14,779 nt of DNA from Chromera velia (taxonomy: Eukaryota > Sar > Chromeraceae): the NCBI GenBank assembly GCA_018398765.1, contig JAHBMJ010002564.1, positions 1 through 14,779 on the forward strand, written 5' to 3'. Numbering within the stretch: position 1 is the stretch's first letter; the number at the start of each line of letters is the position of its first letter. Below, piece after piece: positions 1 through 6,512 of this stretch. The translations under genes were made by a program, and so were the position numbers. The notes beneath the pieces are model-generated. The model searched no databases. It was not told where the DNA came from and saw only the letters and a program-made list of their open reading frames with translations.

Positions 1-28
1 GTCTGTCTGTCTGTCTGTCTGTCTGTCT
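1..28. repeat. (GTCT)n microsatellite at window edge
   Basis: Seven uninterrupted GTCT units open the window and probably continue to the left. No coding meaning is evident. Confidence 0.95.
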
Positions 29-421
29 GCATCGACACGAGCTTCCTGTACACGTGTCGATCCCTGCTAAAGAAAAAAAAGAAAGAAGGCCCACCTTGCC
101 TTCTTCATACTGTCCTGTTCTCTGTCTGACTGTGCCCGTCTCTCTCTCTCTCTTTCTCCTTTCCTCCTAACTTCCCTTCTTCGCTCTCTTCCTCCATCCC
201 TTCGTCTTCTTCCCCCTGTCTGCACATTCGCATGATCTTGTGTCCAGTCGTTCGAATGAAGTCTTTGGTTTTTCAACGGCCGCAAATTGAACGGTGAAAT
301 ACGGCGAACGTGAAGACTTTTGCTTGTAGAGTCGTCACCAGACTAATAGAGTCATTACGGAGACTCTTGGGGACAGACCATGTCTTGGAAAGTCAAGCTG
401 ATTACGCTGGTGCACGGGACG
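29..421. other. gene-free flank with pyrimidine-rich tract
   Basis: About positions 103-220 are dominated by C and T, with a short (TC)n core near 140-153. On the minus strand this reads as a low-complexity Arg/Glu-rich frame that I do not accept as a gene. The rest (221-421) shows nothing recognisable apart from several GAGTC words near 330-365. Confidence 0.6.
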
Positions 422-440
422 CTAGGGTTGGACACTAAAG
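422..440 (+). repeat. left terminal inverted repeat
   Basis: Left 19-bp terminal inverted repeat, starting CTAGGGTTGG. It matches the reverse complement of 1144-1162 except at position 15 (T against C). Confidence 0.7.
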
Positions 441-570
441 TTTTAAAGTTTTTTTTTGTTAAAGTTTTTTTTTTGCCCTTTAGACTTTATTTTAAAAAAA
501 TATTTTTCAATCAGTTTTTGAGTAGATCGTTAATTAAGTCAGTCATAAGTTAGACTCATAACTAAACTAA

Positions 571-867
571 TCAACTAGCCTACATAGAAGCCATCAAGAG
601 ATCGAATTCAAGAATCATGTACACAAAGAGAAGGGTACAGAGGACTTGGAGTTTTTTTAGCACTTTGGGGCTGCCGAGTGGGTAGAAGACTTTGAATTGG
701 CAAATATCAAAGATGTTGCGCCAACGTTGGCATACATTGACAAGAGACCTGGGGGAGTAGTAGTTGCAAGCAGCCGCCACCGTCTGTTAGGAAAAGTGAT
801 TGTTGGAAAAAAAGAAGTAGATTTCTTAGAGAAGGATCCTAGAGGACCAAAGTTACCGGTTGTTTGA
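571..867 (+). pseudogene. unidentified broken coding frame inside the inverted-repeat element
   Basis: Reading in one frame from just after the TAA at 568-570, there are 29 codons, a TAG at 658-660, then 68 codons ending at TGA 865-867. The second part looks protein-like. It starts HFGAAEWVEDFELANIKDVA, continues with TLAYIDKRPGGVVVASSRHR, and then has a Lys/Glu-rich stretch ending in PKLPVV. Charged and hydrophobic residues alternate, unlike the surrounding AT-rich DNA. The part before the stop reads IEFKNHVHKEKGTEDLEFF and could be the same protein. The TAG is the end of a TTTTTTTAG run, which also looks like a splice acceptor, so an exon starting at 661 is an alternative. No start codon fits convincingly. 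I do not recognise the family. It could be a transposase remnant or a captured host gene fragment. The opposite strand is also open over 580-780 but reads less like a protein. Confidence 0.4.
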
Positions 868-1143
868 ATTTATATTAACGTTGTTTTTAGAAATTTTTGT
901 GAGAATTGTAATTAATATAGTAATGCATTACATACACCGTTTTTAAATTTAAAAAACTTTTGCATAACTATAGTATATCTAGTAATTTATAAAGCATCAA
1001 CTTTGTCTGCAATAATATAAATGAAACCAACTTCTCTAGCAATGTCTTTTAAATGAGCTTTTGCATGTCTGGTTGCATGTTTACTTTTAAAGTTTTAAAG
1101 TTAAAGTTTAAAGTTTTGCAAGCAAACTATATTATAAAAAAAA

Positions 1144-1162
1144 CTTTGGTGTCCAACCCTAG
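1144..1162 (-). repeat. right terminal inverted repeat
   Basis: Right 19-bp terminal inverted repeat of the 422-1162 element. It ends in CCAACCCTAG and is followed by ATGGGACG, the right copy of the flanking 8-bp repeat. Confidence 0.7.
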
Positions 1163-1554
1163 ATGGGACGGGGGTATCACGCCTTTGGTTTTACGCTTGG
1201 GAAGCTGGGAGTTCAAGCCTTCGTTCAACCCCCTAAGCAATATTCTAAGCCCGAATCTACGCCCGAGTGTACACTGCTGCGAAGCAAGTAGAGGAATTTA
1301 AGGTAAGACAATCAGCCTTATAGCCTTCGTATATTTTTCCTATGTCTAACTACAGTGACTAGGTGTTTCACGCTAAACTTGATTATGTTTTTAAAATTAA
1401 AATATTAAAAAAATAAAGACTGCATGTTTCTACGTTTTTTTTAAATTAATTTTCTTTTTTTTTTTAACATAAATTTTAATATGCATAGTTTTTTTCGAGT
1501 AAGGTTTTTTGTCTAGCAATTTAGTTACTTAGTGTAACACTAGTTAGTGCCCGA
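1163..1554. other. gene-free stretch between inverted-repeat element and LINE
   Basis: AT-rich with poly-A and poly-T runs after about 1385. The segment 1170-1300 is open in one plus frame that begins inside the element, but the translation has no recognisable motif. The word GAGTTCAAGCC near 1210 resembles a polymerase III B box with one mismatch, but I see no matching A box or clover-leaf. No gene is called. Confidence 0.5.
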
Positions 1555-1557
1555 TAG

Positions 1558-3039
1558 AGGGGGGAGTTAGAGGCTCAGCCCAGAGCCTTAAACTCCTCCC
1601 CCCCAGACACACCCCTGACAGAAGTGAGGTTAGGAGACCTACTGCTGGAGAGCATTGGATATGCCGATGACCTTGTCATCTTCGGACACTCCCCCCAAGA
1701 CCTCCAGAAGAGGATTAATCGGTTAGCTACCTATTGTAACAAGTGGGGGCTGACGGTGAATCTAAAGAAGACAAAGGTGATGAGATTGGCAGGTAGAGGC
1801 TGGGTAAATAAAATTCGTTTCAAGGGTCAGACGGTCGAGTGGGTAGAGAGTTACAGATATCTTGGCCGTCAAGTTTTTTCTGATGCGAACCCCCGCAAGT
1901 CTGTGACCACCAGATTTGAAACCGCAGAAAGGGGAGTTGGGGGGGCTATGGGTCTGTGTACGTCAATAGGTATGCTTTCCCCCCACAGTCGCATGTCCCT
2001 TTTCAACGGGATGTGGCAGCCCGCCGCTACCTATTCCCTTGAAGCTCTCCCCATTGAAGAATCTGACATCCGATGCTTAGACTCCCTCCAGCTTCATTTT
2101 GTGCATTGGTCTCTCCGTTTGCCCTGGAATTCTTTTGTGTTTCCCACCCTTGCAGCCGTTGGGCTGAGGCCCATGAGAGAGATTCTCAGTGTCAGAGTGG
2201 GGGGGTATTTGAGAAGTCTCTCCCTTGCTCGATTGGCTTTGCCTCAAGCATTGTGGGCATGCCACAGGAGGAGGGAGTTAAGGGCGTGGTCAGGGTTTGC
2301 AAAGAAGCTTGTGCAACCCGTCAGTCCTGCCCTTCTGGAAGGTAAACCAGATGAGGTCGATTTCAGAACATCAGATAGCAAGCTGAGAAGGGGAGCGAGA
2401 AACAGAGAGGTGAACGAATGGATAGGGGACTGGGTAAACCCGGTCTCCATTACAGAAAGGAGAAGAGGGAGGCAGGGGAGACAAGGAATGCATGAGAGCA
2501 TGTCTTTCCCTCCGTCTGCTTGCCTGACCGAATATCAGAAGGAGAATAGTAGCAGCCAACGCTTTGCAAAATTGATTTTCGGAAGCTTGGTGGAAGGGAG
2601 GGAGGGCTCATGGTCTGCCTCGGCGGAACCTCTCCCCAAGCAGTTCTTATCTTCTCCCGGGGCAGTTTTCCACCCTTTGTTGTGCGCCACTAGGTGTGCC
2701 ATCGTTGGAGGGGGGGCAAACCATGGGGGGAGGGTTAAATCAATTTGCAAAGCCTATGAAGAGGAAAGTTGGGAGAAATTGATTGACAATCCGATTCACC
2801 ATCTGACAACTTATGTCCGAACGAAGGGGCTGCGGGGGAGACTAAGTGATCTCTGGTATAGGCGACTGGAGCGTATATCGATAGAAGAAGTGTGTAAACA
2901 CGGAGAGAGACAGGAAGCCCGACGGGGTAGGGGGGTGGGGCAGGCCGAGGAGCGGGTAAGGCGGTACTTCTCGCTTCTTCTTCAGAGGGACACCCGAAAG
3001 GCCAGTACCCTCATTGTTGCATGCCTAGGACCGGACTGA
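1558..3039 (+). CDS. LINE reverse transcriptase, C-terminal fragment
   Basis: The frame is open from after the TAG at 1555-1557 to the TGA at 3037-3039, 493 sense codons. Counting from the GTG codon at 1624 as residue 1, the catalytic box is YADD (13-16), within IGYADDLVIF. It is followed by GLTVNLKKTKVM (42-53, with the conserved N..KT of the next motif) and a YLG (79-81). This order is that of non-LTR reverse transcriptases. Beyond that is a thumb-like region (about 95-165) and a long basic C-terminal part. No RNase H catalytic set and no zinc-finger plus restriction-like endonuclease is visible, so the clade is undetermined. The fingers and the earlier palm motifs are missing, so the protein cannot be an active polymerase. 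No initiation codon is meaningful in a truncated copy. The absence of stops over 490 codons suggests a recent insertion. Confidence 0.85.
   Translation, partial: RGELEAQPRALNSSPPDTPLTEVRLGDLLLESIGYADDLVIFGHSPQDLQKRINRLATYCNKWGLTVNLKKTKVMRLAGRGWVNKIRFKGQTVEWVESYRYLGRQVFSDANPRKSVTTRFETAERGVGGAMGLCTSIGMLSPHSRMSLFNGMWQPAATYSLEALPIEESDIRCLDSLQLHFVHWSLRLPWNSFVFPTLAAVGLRPMREILSVRVGGYLRSLSLARLALPQALWACHRRRELRAWSGFAKKLVQPVSPALLEGKPDEVDFRTSDSKLRRGARNREVNEWIGDWVNPVSITERRRGRQGRQGMHESMSFPPSACLTEYQKENSSSQRFAKLIFGSLVEGREGSWSASAEPLPKQFLSSPGAVFHPLLCATRCAIVGGGANHGGRVKSICKAYEEESWEKLIDNPIHHLTTYVRTKGLRGRLSDLWYRRLERISIEEVCKHGERQEARRGRGVGQAEERVRRYFSLLLQRDTRKASTLIVACLGPD
1559..1604. repeat. GC-rich foldback at left border of the LINE
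   Basis: The arm 1559-1576 (GGGGGGAGTTAGAGGCTC) is followed by a 6-base spacer and by 1583-1600, which pairs with it almost throughout, with an A-A mismatch and G-T pairs. Further C residues run to 1604. The foldback sits exactly where recognisable reverse transcriptase sequence begins. It may be part of the element's junction or a pre-existing insertion site feature. Confidence 0.6.
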
Positions 3040-3096
3040 TCGATCCTGGGGAGCAGTGTTCTGCTAGCTAATAGTCCTAAAGTTCGGCTATTTTAG

Positions 3097-3159
3097 GTGA
3101 GCATTCGCTAGCGTGCTCCTAGCTTGCAATATGACATAAATACTAGCATGAATGCTCAC
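3097..3159 (+). other. 3' UTR stem-loop of the LINE
   Basis: GTGAGCATTC (3097-3106) pairs perfectly with GAATGCTCAC (3150-3159). The stem continues inward with GCTAG (3107-3111) against CTAGC (3143-3147), separated from the outer stem by a 2-base bulge. That is 15 base pairs around a 31-base loop. It lies about 50 bases before the CAT-unit tail. In some LINEs, such as eel UnaL2, a 3' stem-loop of the RNA is recognised by the reverse transcriptase. The same role here is inference. Confidence 0.55.
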
Positions 3160-3207
3160 AGACTGCCCTTTGCCATTGGGACACGATGGCTGGCGAATTA
3201 AGTCACC

Positions 3208-3244
3208 TCATCATCATTATCATCATCATCATCATCATCATCAT
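3208..3244. repeat. (TCA)n microsatellite, probable LINE tail
   Basis: Trinucleotide run of TCA/CAT units with one interruption (ATTATC) near 3216-3221. It lies downstream of the reverse transcriptase frame and its stem-loop, where a LINE tail would be expected. Confidence 0.85.
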
Positions 3245-3278
3245 TGCACCTGAGCCCAACAGAGGCTAAGGGTTAAGT

Positions 3279-3291
3279 CTTCTTCTTCTTC

Positions 3292-3322
<31 letters not shown>
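3279..3322. repeat. compound (TCT)n(CAT)n microsatellite
   Basis: TCT units (about 3279-3293) pass directly into CAT units (3294-3322). Some 35 bp of unique sequence separates it from the preceding (TCA)n tract, so it may be a second, older tail or a local duplication. Confidence 0.85.
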
Positions 3323-4257
3323 ATGTTCACTTTCAGTCACCATCGTCATAAGGGGCCTACATTGCTGTAATCCCCTAACAGTGCCAGTGCTGAATGAAGC
3401 TTCTTCAGGCTCTTTCTGAGCTCTTGGCTTAATTATTTTCTACCATTCAATACAACTTCTAACAACTTCCCTCTACTTCTCTCTCCGCCAGGAAGTGTGT
3501 CCCCCAAATTGTCCCCTATGTATAGGGACAAGAAACTAGGCAAGAAAGTTAATTTTATTTTTAAAATTCCTAGAAAAATTCAGGCCATTCGCACGGAGTG
3601 CATCAAATGTTTTTAAGTGCCTCACGCTATACGTTTAATTTCTGTGGCGGCGTGGCCACATAGCTAGCTGCATATACACGATCGACCTAGTGGAGGCATT
3701 TAAAGCACGTTAGCATGCAAACAGCCCGGGAAAGCCGCAGTTCTTCTGAATGCGGCCTGAACTGGCCTAAAGCAAAAAAATTGAATCAAACCAATAGTCT
3801 AACAAAAATCGAAATAACAAAGAGGAAGTAACAGGAAGATGGAAAAGCTGTATAGGAAGTGCGCCATCATAGAGTGCAACTTTTAGGCAATCAAAAAGTG
3901 TTTTTAAAAAAATGAAATCGGAGATTTAAAAAAAATGAGGTAAATTCAAGATTCCCTGGGCCAGACTTGAAATACCTATGCCGCAGGCGCGGTTTAACTT
4001 AAAAAAACTGCGCCGAAAGCGCCGCTATATAAAATAACATGTACTTAAAATCTAGCTTGAAATCTTACCTAGAATTTTCTGTCGAAGGCGTGGCTAGTTT
4101 TAAAAGAACCTATAGGAAAGAACCACGCTGCAGACCGTGCCGCAAGCACGGCCAGTATTAAAAAATCTATTTCAAGATAAATATATATAATAAAACCCTC
4201 AATCATCTTCTAGTCATTTCAAGATAGAGTGGAGTGTTAGAAGGGTACATTCTACTA
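3323..4257. other. gene-free stretch with short hairpins
   Basis: No open frame of interest. AGGGG and CCCCT flank a small hairpin near 3350-3376. GCCGCA and TGCGGC form another at about 3734-3756, and GTTC in its loop could pair with GAAC just downstream. From 3760 the DNA is AT-rich, with GC-rich islands described in the next entry. Confidence 0.5.
3979..4167 (+). repeat. four degenerate copies of a GC-rich motif followed by TTAAAA
   Basis: Four units share the pattern (T)G-pyrimidine-CG-A/C-A-purine-GC followed by a GC-rich half-palindrome and then TTAAAA or a similar AT-rich word. They start at about 3979 (TGCCGCAGGCGCGG), 4009 (TGCGCCGAAAGCGCCGC), 4080 (TGTCGAAGGCGTGGC) and 4137 (GTGCCGCAAGCACGG). 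Each can form a small hairpin with a 3- to 5-base loop. Two of them are also preceded by CTTGAAAT and ACCTA words. Spacing is irregular, so this is not a simple tandem array. The function is unknown. Confidence 0.45.
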
Positions 4258-4262
4258 CTTAA
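4258..4262. repeat. target-site duplication, left (CTTAA)
   Basis: CTTAA directly abuts the first base of the 5' LTR and is repeated directly after the last base of the 3' LTR (6813-6817). Five base pairs is a usual integrase stagger for LTR retrotransposons. Confidence 0.8.
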
Positions 4263-4551
4263 AGTTGAGACATAGGGTGTCAGTCATTCCGTCCGTGCAC
4301 ACGAGCCGCGGGGCGGGCCGGGGGCAAGCCGTCACGCGCGCCCTGGGCCGCAGGTGAATTCAATTAACCGCCGTGCGCGCATTCGATTCAGTGCTGCGCC
4401 GCACGAATTTCAGTTCCGTTGAAATTATTTGACTTCATTGATTACTTTAGGCAATATCTGTTGGACTCTGCGTATGCTCCAGACTCACAGACTTCCCATA
4501 AAGAGCTCTGAAGGAAGAAAGCCGCCACACTTACTACTCTACTCCATTACT
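4263..4551 (+). repeat. 5' long terminal repeat
   Basis: Runs from AGTTGAGACATAGG to CTCCATTACT. Both boundaries coincide with loss of identity to the 3' copy. It contains a very GC-rich block (about 4302-4355, with GGGGCGGGCCGGGGG) followed by an AT-richer half. It lacks the 11 bp CAGGAAGGCCA present in the 3' copy. No clear TATA box or AATAAA signal is visible. Confidence 0.9.
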
Positions 4552-4613
4552 GCGGTTAACAGGAAGGCTCTTCTCTTGAACTCGTCTTCATCTGCTGATT
4601 TGATTCTTCAAGC

Positions 4614-6167
4614 ATGTTGTCTAGTAACGTATCTTCTTCCCCAGTCACTTTTTTGCGATTTATTGATGATGACCCTCCACAGCGTTATCAGATCGCCGAT
4701 GGCTACGCATACCTAAAGCTCACCAAGATGTGGGCGGAAGGTTATGCGACCCTGACTGGTCTCGAGAAGCTGTACAAGGTCTTACATATTTCTTTTTTTG
4801 CTGCTCGAGACGATGCTCTCCATGGTTGGATTGAAGAGCTTGCTTCGACGACTGAGGGAGCTATTCCCCAGAGGACCAGTGGAGAGCAAGACGCAGCGTT
4901 CAAAAAGCGTCTCCAGGACTGGGCCATCAAGTTCTTGTCTGCACTGGCAGGAGAGCAGGCACTTCTCCCGGAGGATACACAGAAGGAGACGGCCTGCCAG
5001 TGGAAGACGTTTGAGAACTTTGATATTCTCGTGAAGGCGCTCCCTGTGGATCTGTCTCTGAGAGAGACCGAGGCGGCCTACGCTGAGCTTCAGAAGGACT
5101 TGAAGGCCAGATGCATCGCTCCTTTGGACTGGGTGAATAGATTCAAGTTCTGGGATCTCCATCCTGACGATACAAAGGCGCTGGCACGCACAAAGAAGAA
5201 GAAGGTGATTGCAGCGGCAGGGACTGAACCGGTGGCTCCGAGGTACTCTTGGGCGTACCAGAGAGAGATCATTGTGGAGGCACTTCCGACTCTGGACACG
5301 CGCCACACTCGGAATAAGTGGGTGGCGTCCATGAAGAACGGCGTCCTCCGGATCGTCTCTTCGGTCATCAAGAAGGTAATCGAAATCTCCAAGCACCAGA
5401 AGCAGTTTCTCTCCCCTGCAGCCGGTGGCACAGCTTCCTCTAGCTCTGCCAAGTCACTGGAGTCACTCTTGGACTCTACTAGAACCGATGGGGAGCCAGA
5501 CTTCGACCGAATGGACCCAGAGCAGGCCCGTCACTTAGCCAACGTCTCCCAGAACTACAGGAACCACTACAACAAATGGAGATCGAAGCAGAACGAGAGG
5601 GATGGCAACAAACGAACTGGAGGGGGGAAACAGAAGGGTGATTTTAAAGGCGGCTCGCAAGGCCAGCCTATCCGCCCTGAGAATAAAGCCCAGGATGTAC
5701 CCTCTGCTCCCGTCTCCAGCCAGCAGCTGTCTCTCACCGATGCAGACATGAAGCGATTAGCGACTACCATGTTGAAGATTCAGCAGGAGAGACAGGACTC
5801 TGATGAGAAAAAGAAGACGAGTGAGAGACCAAAGGAGGAGAGAGTGAGGTTTGTAACGACTACTTGTGACATGGAGACATATGAAGTCATACGCAGGGGT
5901 GATGTGGATATGGTCTTCCCCGACTCTGATGGTCCGTCTGGCATCTACGATGTCTACAGGTACAATCCTTTCTCTGAGAGGAATATATTCAGATCTGAGT
6001 CTGCACCTTTCTTGCATCAGTGTGGGGGGGGGGAAGAGAATACAGGATCCACAGAAGAAGTTGAGCAGGCAGGCAGACTGACTGAAATAAAAACAGAAAG
6101 CTCTGCTTCCCTTTCTTCGAATTTTGATAAAAAAGCATTCATGGCCCGATTTGCTCAGTTTCTCTGA
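4614..6167 (+). CDS. Gag-like protein of the LTR retrotransposon
   Basis: 517 residues from the ATG at 4614, 62 bp after the 5' LTR, to a TGA. An in-frame TGA at 4596-4598 excludes an upstream start. The Gag assignment rests mainly on position, as the only frame between two LTRs, and on composition. Residues 1-260 are mostly helical in appearance and rich in Trp, Leu and Ala, as in a capsid. Residues 265-290 form a Ser-rich linker. Residues 318-350 are a basic Gly/Lys/Arg-rich stretch (for example KRTGGGKQKGDFKGG) that could bind nucleic acid in place of a zinc knuckle. Residues 375-412 are highly charged and likely helical. There is no CCHC knuckle and no DTG/DSG protease triad in context. 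A run of ten G (6024-6033) encodes CGGG near residue 470. It shares a spaced motif with the broken frame at 12411. The frame is intact although the LTRs have diverged. Confidence 0.8.
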   Translation: MLSSNVSSSPVTFLRFIDDDPPQRYQIADGYAYLKLTKMWAEGYATLTGLEKLYKVLHISFFAARDDALHGWIEELASTTEGAIPQRTSGEQDAAFKKRLQDWAIKFLSALAGEQALLPEDTQKETACQWKTFENFDILVKALPVDLSLRETEAAYAELQKDLKARCIAPLDWVNRFKFWDLHPDDTKALARTKKKKVIAAAGTEPVAPRYSWAYQREIIVEALPTLDTRHTRNKWVASMKNGVLRIVSSVIKKVIEISKHQKQFLSPAAGGTASSSSAKSLESLLDSTRTDGEPDFDRMDPEQARHLANVSQNYRNHYNKWRSKQNERDGNKRTGGGKQKGDFKGGSQGQPIRPENKAQDVPSAPVSSQQLSLTDADMKRLATTMLKIQQERQDSDEKKKTSERPKEERVRFVTTTCDMETYEVIRRGDVDMVFPDSDGPSGIYDVYRYNPFSERNIFRSESAPFLHQCGGGEENTGSTEEVEQAGRLTEIKTESSASLSSNFDKKAFMARFAQFL

Positions 6168-6251
6168 ATGAGTCGCTGCCTGGTTTCTTTCTTTCCTTTT
6201 GTTATTCCAGTATTGTGAAGCGCTGAAAGGCATCAGACAGGCAGGACGAAA

Positions 6252-6352
6252 GAGGCAGACCGGAGATAGGTAGACTTAAAGAGGCAGACCAGAGTCAACT
6301 GATCTTATGATGTCTAGCCCTCTACCTTGTTCTTGTGATGTCTAGCCCTCTG
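6252..6352 (+). repeat. two adjacent short tandem duplications in the element's 3' leader
   Basis: GAGGCAGACC with similar flanks occurs at 6252 and 6281, a 29-bp period. TGATGTCTAGCCCTCT then occurs at 6308 and 6336, a 28-bp period. The pairs lie back to back in the untranslated interval between the Gag stop and the polypurine tract. Confidence 0.75.
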
Positions 6353-6503
6353 CCTCCCTGCATTCCTTTTGTGTTACTCTTTCTTATCAAGACTGGTCGA
6401 CAAGGGAAAGCAAGAAAGGGCTTCATTGGCTCAGACAGTTAGAGCAAATGGCTGTGTTAACTTAGTTTTGCTTCCGTTTCTCCCTTTGCATAGAAACGAA
6501 ATC

Positions 6504-6512
6504 GAGGGGGGG
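6504..6512 (+). promoter_or_regulatory. polypurine tract for plus-strand priming
   Basis: GAGGGGGGG lies directly against the first base of the 3' LTR, which is the required position for the primer of plus-strand DNA synthesis in LTR retrotransposons. The rest of the interval 6168-6503 has no frame of note. Confidence 0.8.

Larger units (their letters stand above)
422..1162. mobile_element. non-autonomous terminal-inverted-repeat element (possibly hAT-like)
   Basis: The two ends are inverted copies of each other. The left end (422-440) begins CTAGGGTTGGACAC, and the right end (1144-1162) is its reverse complement, with one mismatch in 19 bp. The element is 741 bp, AT-rich, and enriched in AAAGTTTT words just inside both ends (about 436-470 and 1085-1120). 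These words lie in the same orientation rather than inverted. The 8 bp on each side, ACGGGACG (414-421) and ATGGGACG (1163-1170), differ at one base and look like a target-site duplication. An 8-bp duplication is the hAT length, but the seventh base is not the A that hAT targets favour, so the superfamily is uncertain. No transposase is recognisable inside. A broken coding frame lies at 571-867. Confidence 0.6.
1558..3322 (+). mobile_element. 5'-truncated non-LTR (LINE) retrotransposon
   Basis: The unit contains a frame encoding the C-terminal part of a reverse transcriptase (to 3039), a short 3' untranslated region with a strong stem-loop (3097-3159), and simple CAT-unit tracts (3208-3244 and 3294-3322). 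Loss of the 5' end, here everything before the YADD box, is the usual result of target-primed reverse transcription, and many LINEs end in a simple-repeat tail. I could not find target-site duplications. The left border is therefore set at the start of the open frame, and the right border could be either 3244 or 3322. Confidence 0.65.

Noticed and set aside
67-285. 72-codon minus-strand Arg/Glu-rich frame.
   Set aside because: It is the complement of a pyrimidine-rich low-complexity tract.
1190-1245. tRNA-derived SINE, from a B-box-like GAGTTCAAGCC.
   Set aside because: No A box at the right distance, and the flanking bases do not form the T-arm stem.
3208-3322. CRISPR-like or His-tag-like repeat array.
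   Set aside because: These are plain CAT/TCA and TCT microsatellites without spacers.
3733-3765. H-type pseudoknot (GCCGCA/TGCGGC with GTTC/GAAC).
   Set aside because: The helices are short and no element or transcript is evident here, so chance is likely.
4552-4575. Primer-binding site after the 5' LTR.
   Set aside because: The sequence GCGGTTAACAGG does not begin with TGG and I could not match it to a tRNA end or to an internal initiator-tRNA segment.
4782-5396. 204-codon minus-strand frame opposite the Gag-like gene.
   Set aside because: It lies entirely within the Gag-like frame on the other strand, is Arg/Leu/Ser-rich as such shadows are, and has no context of its own.
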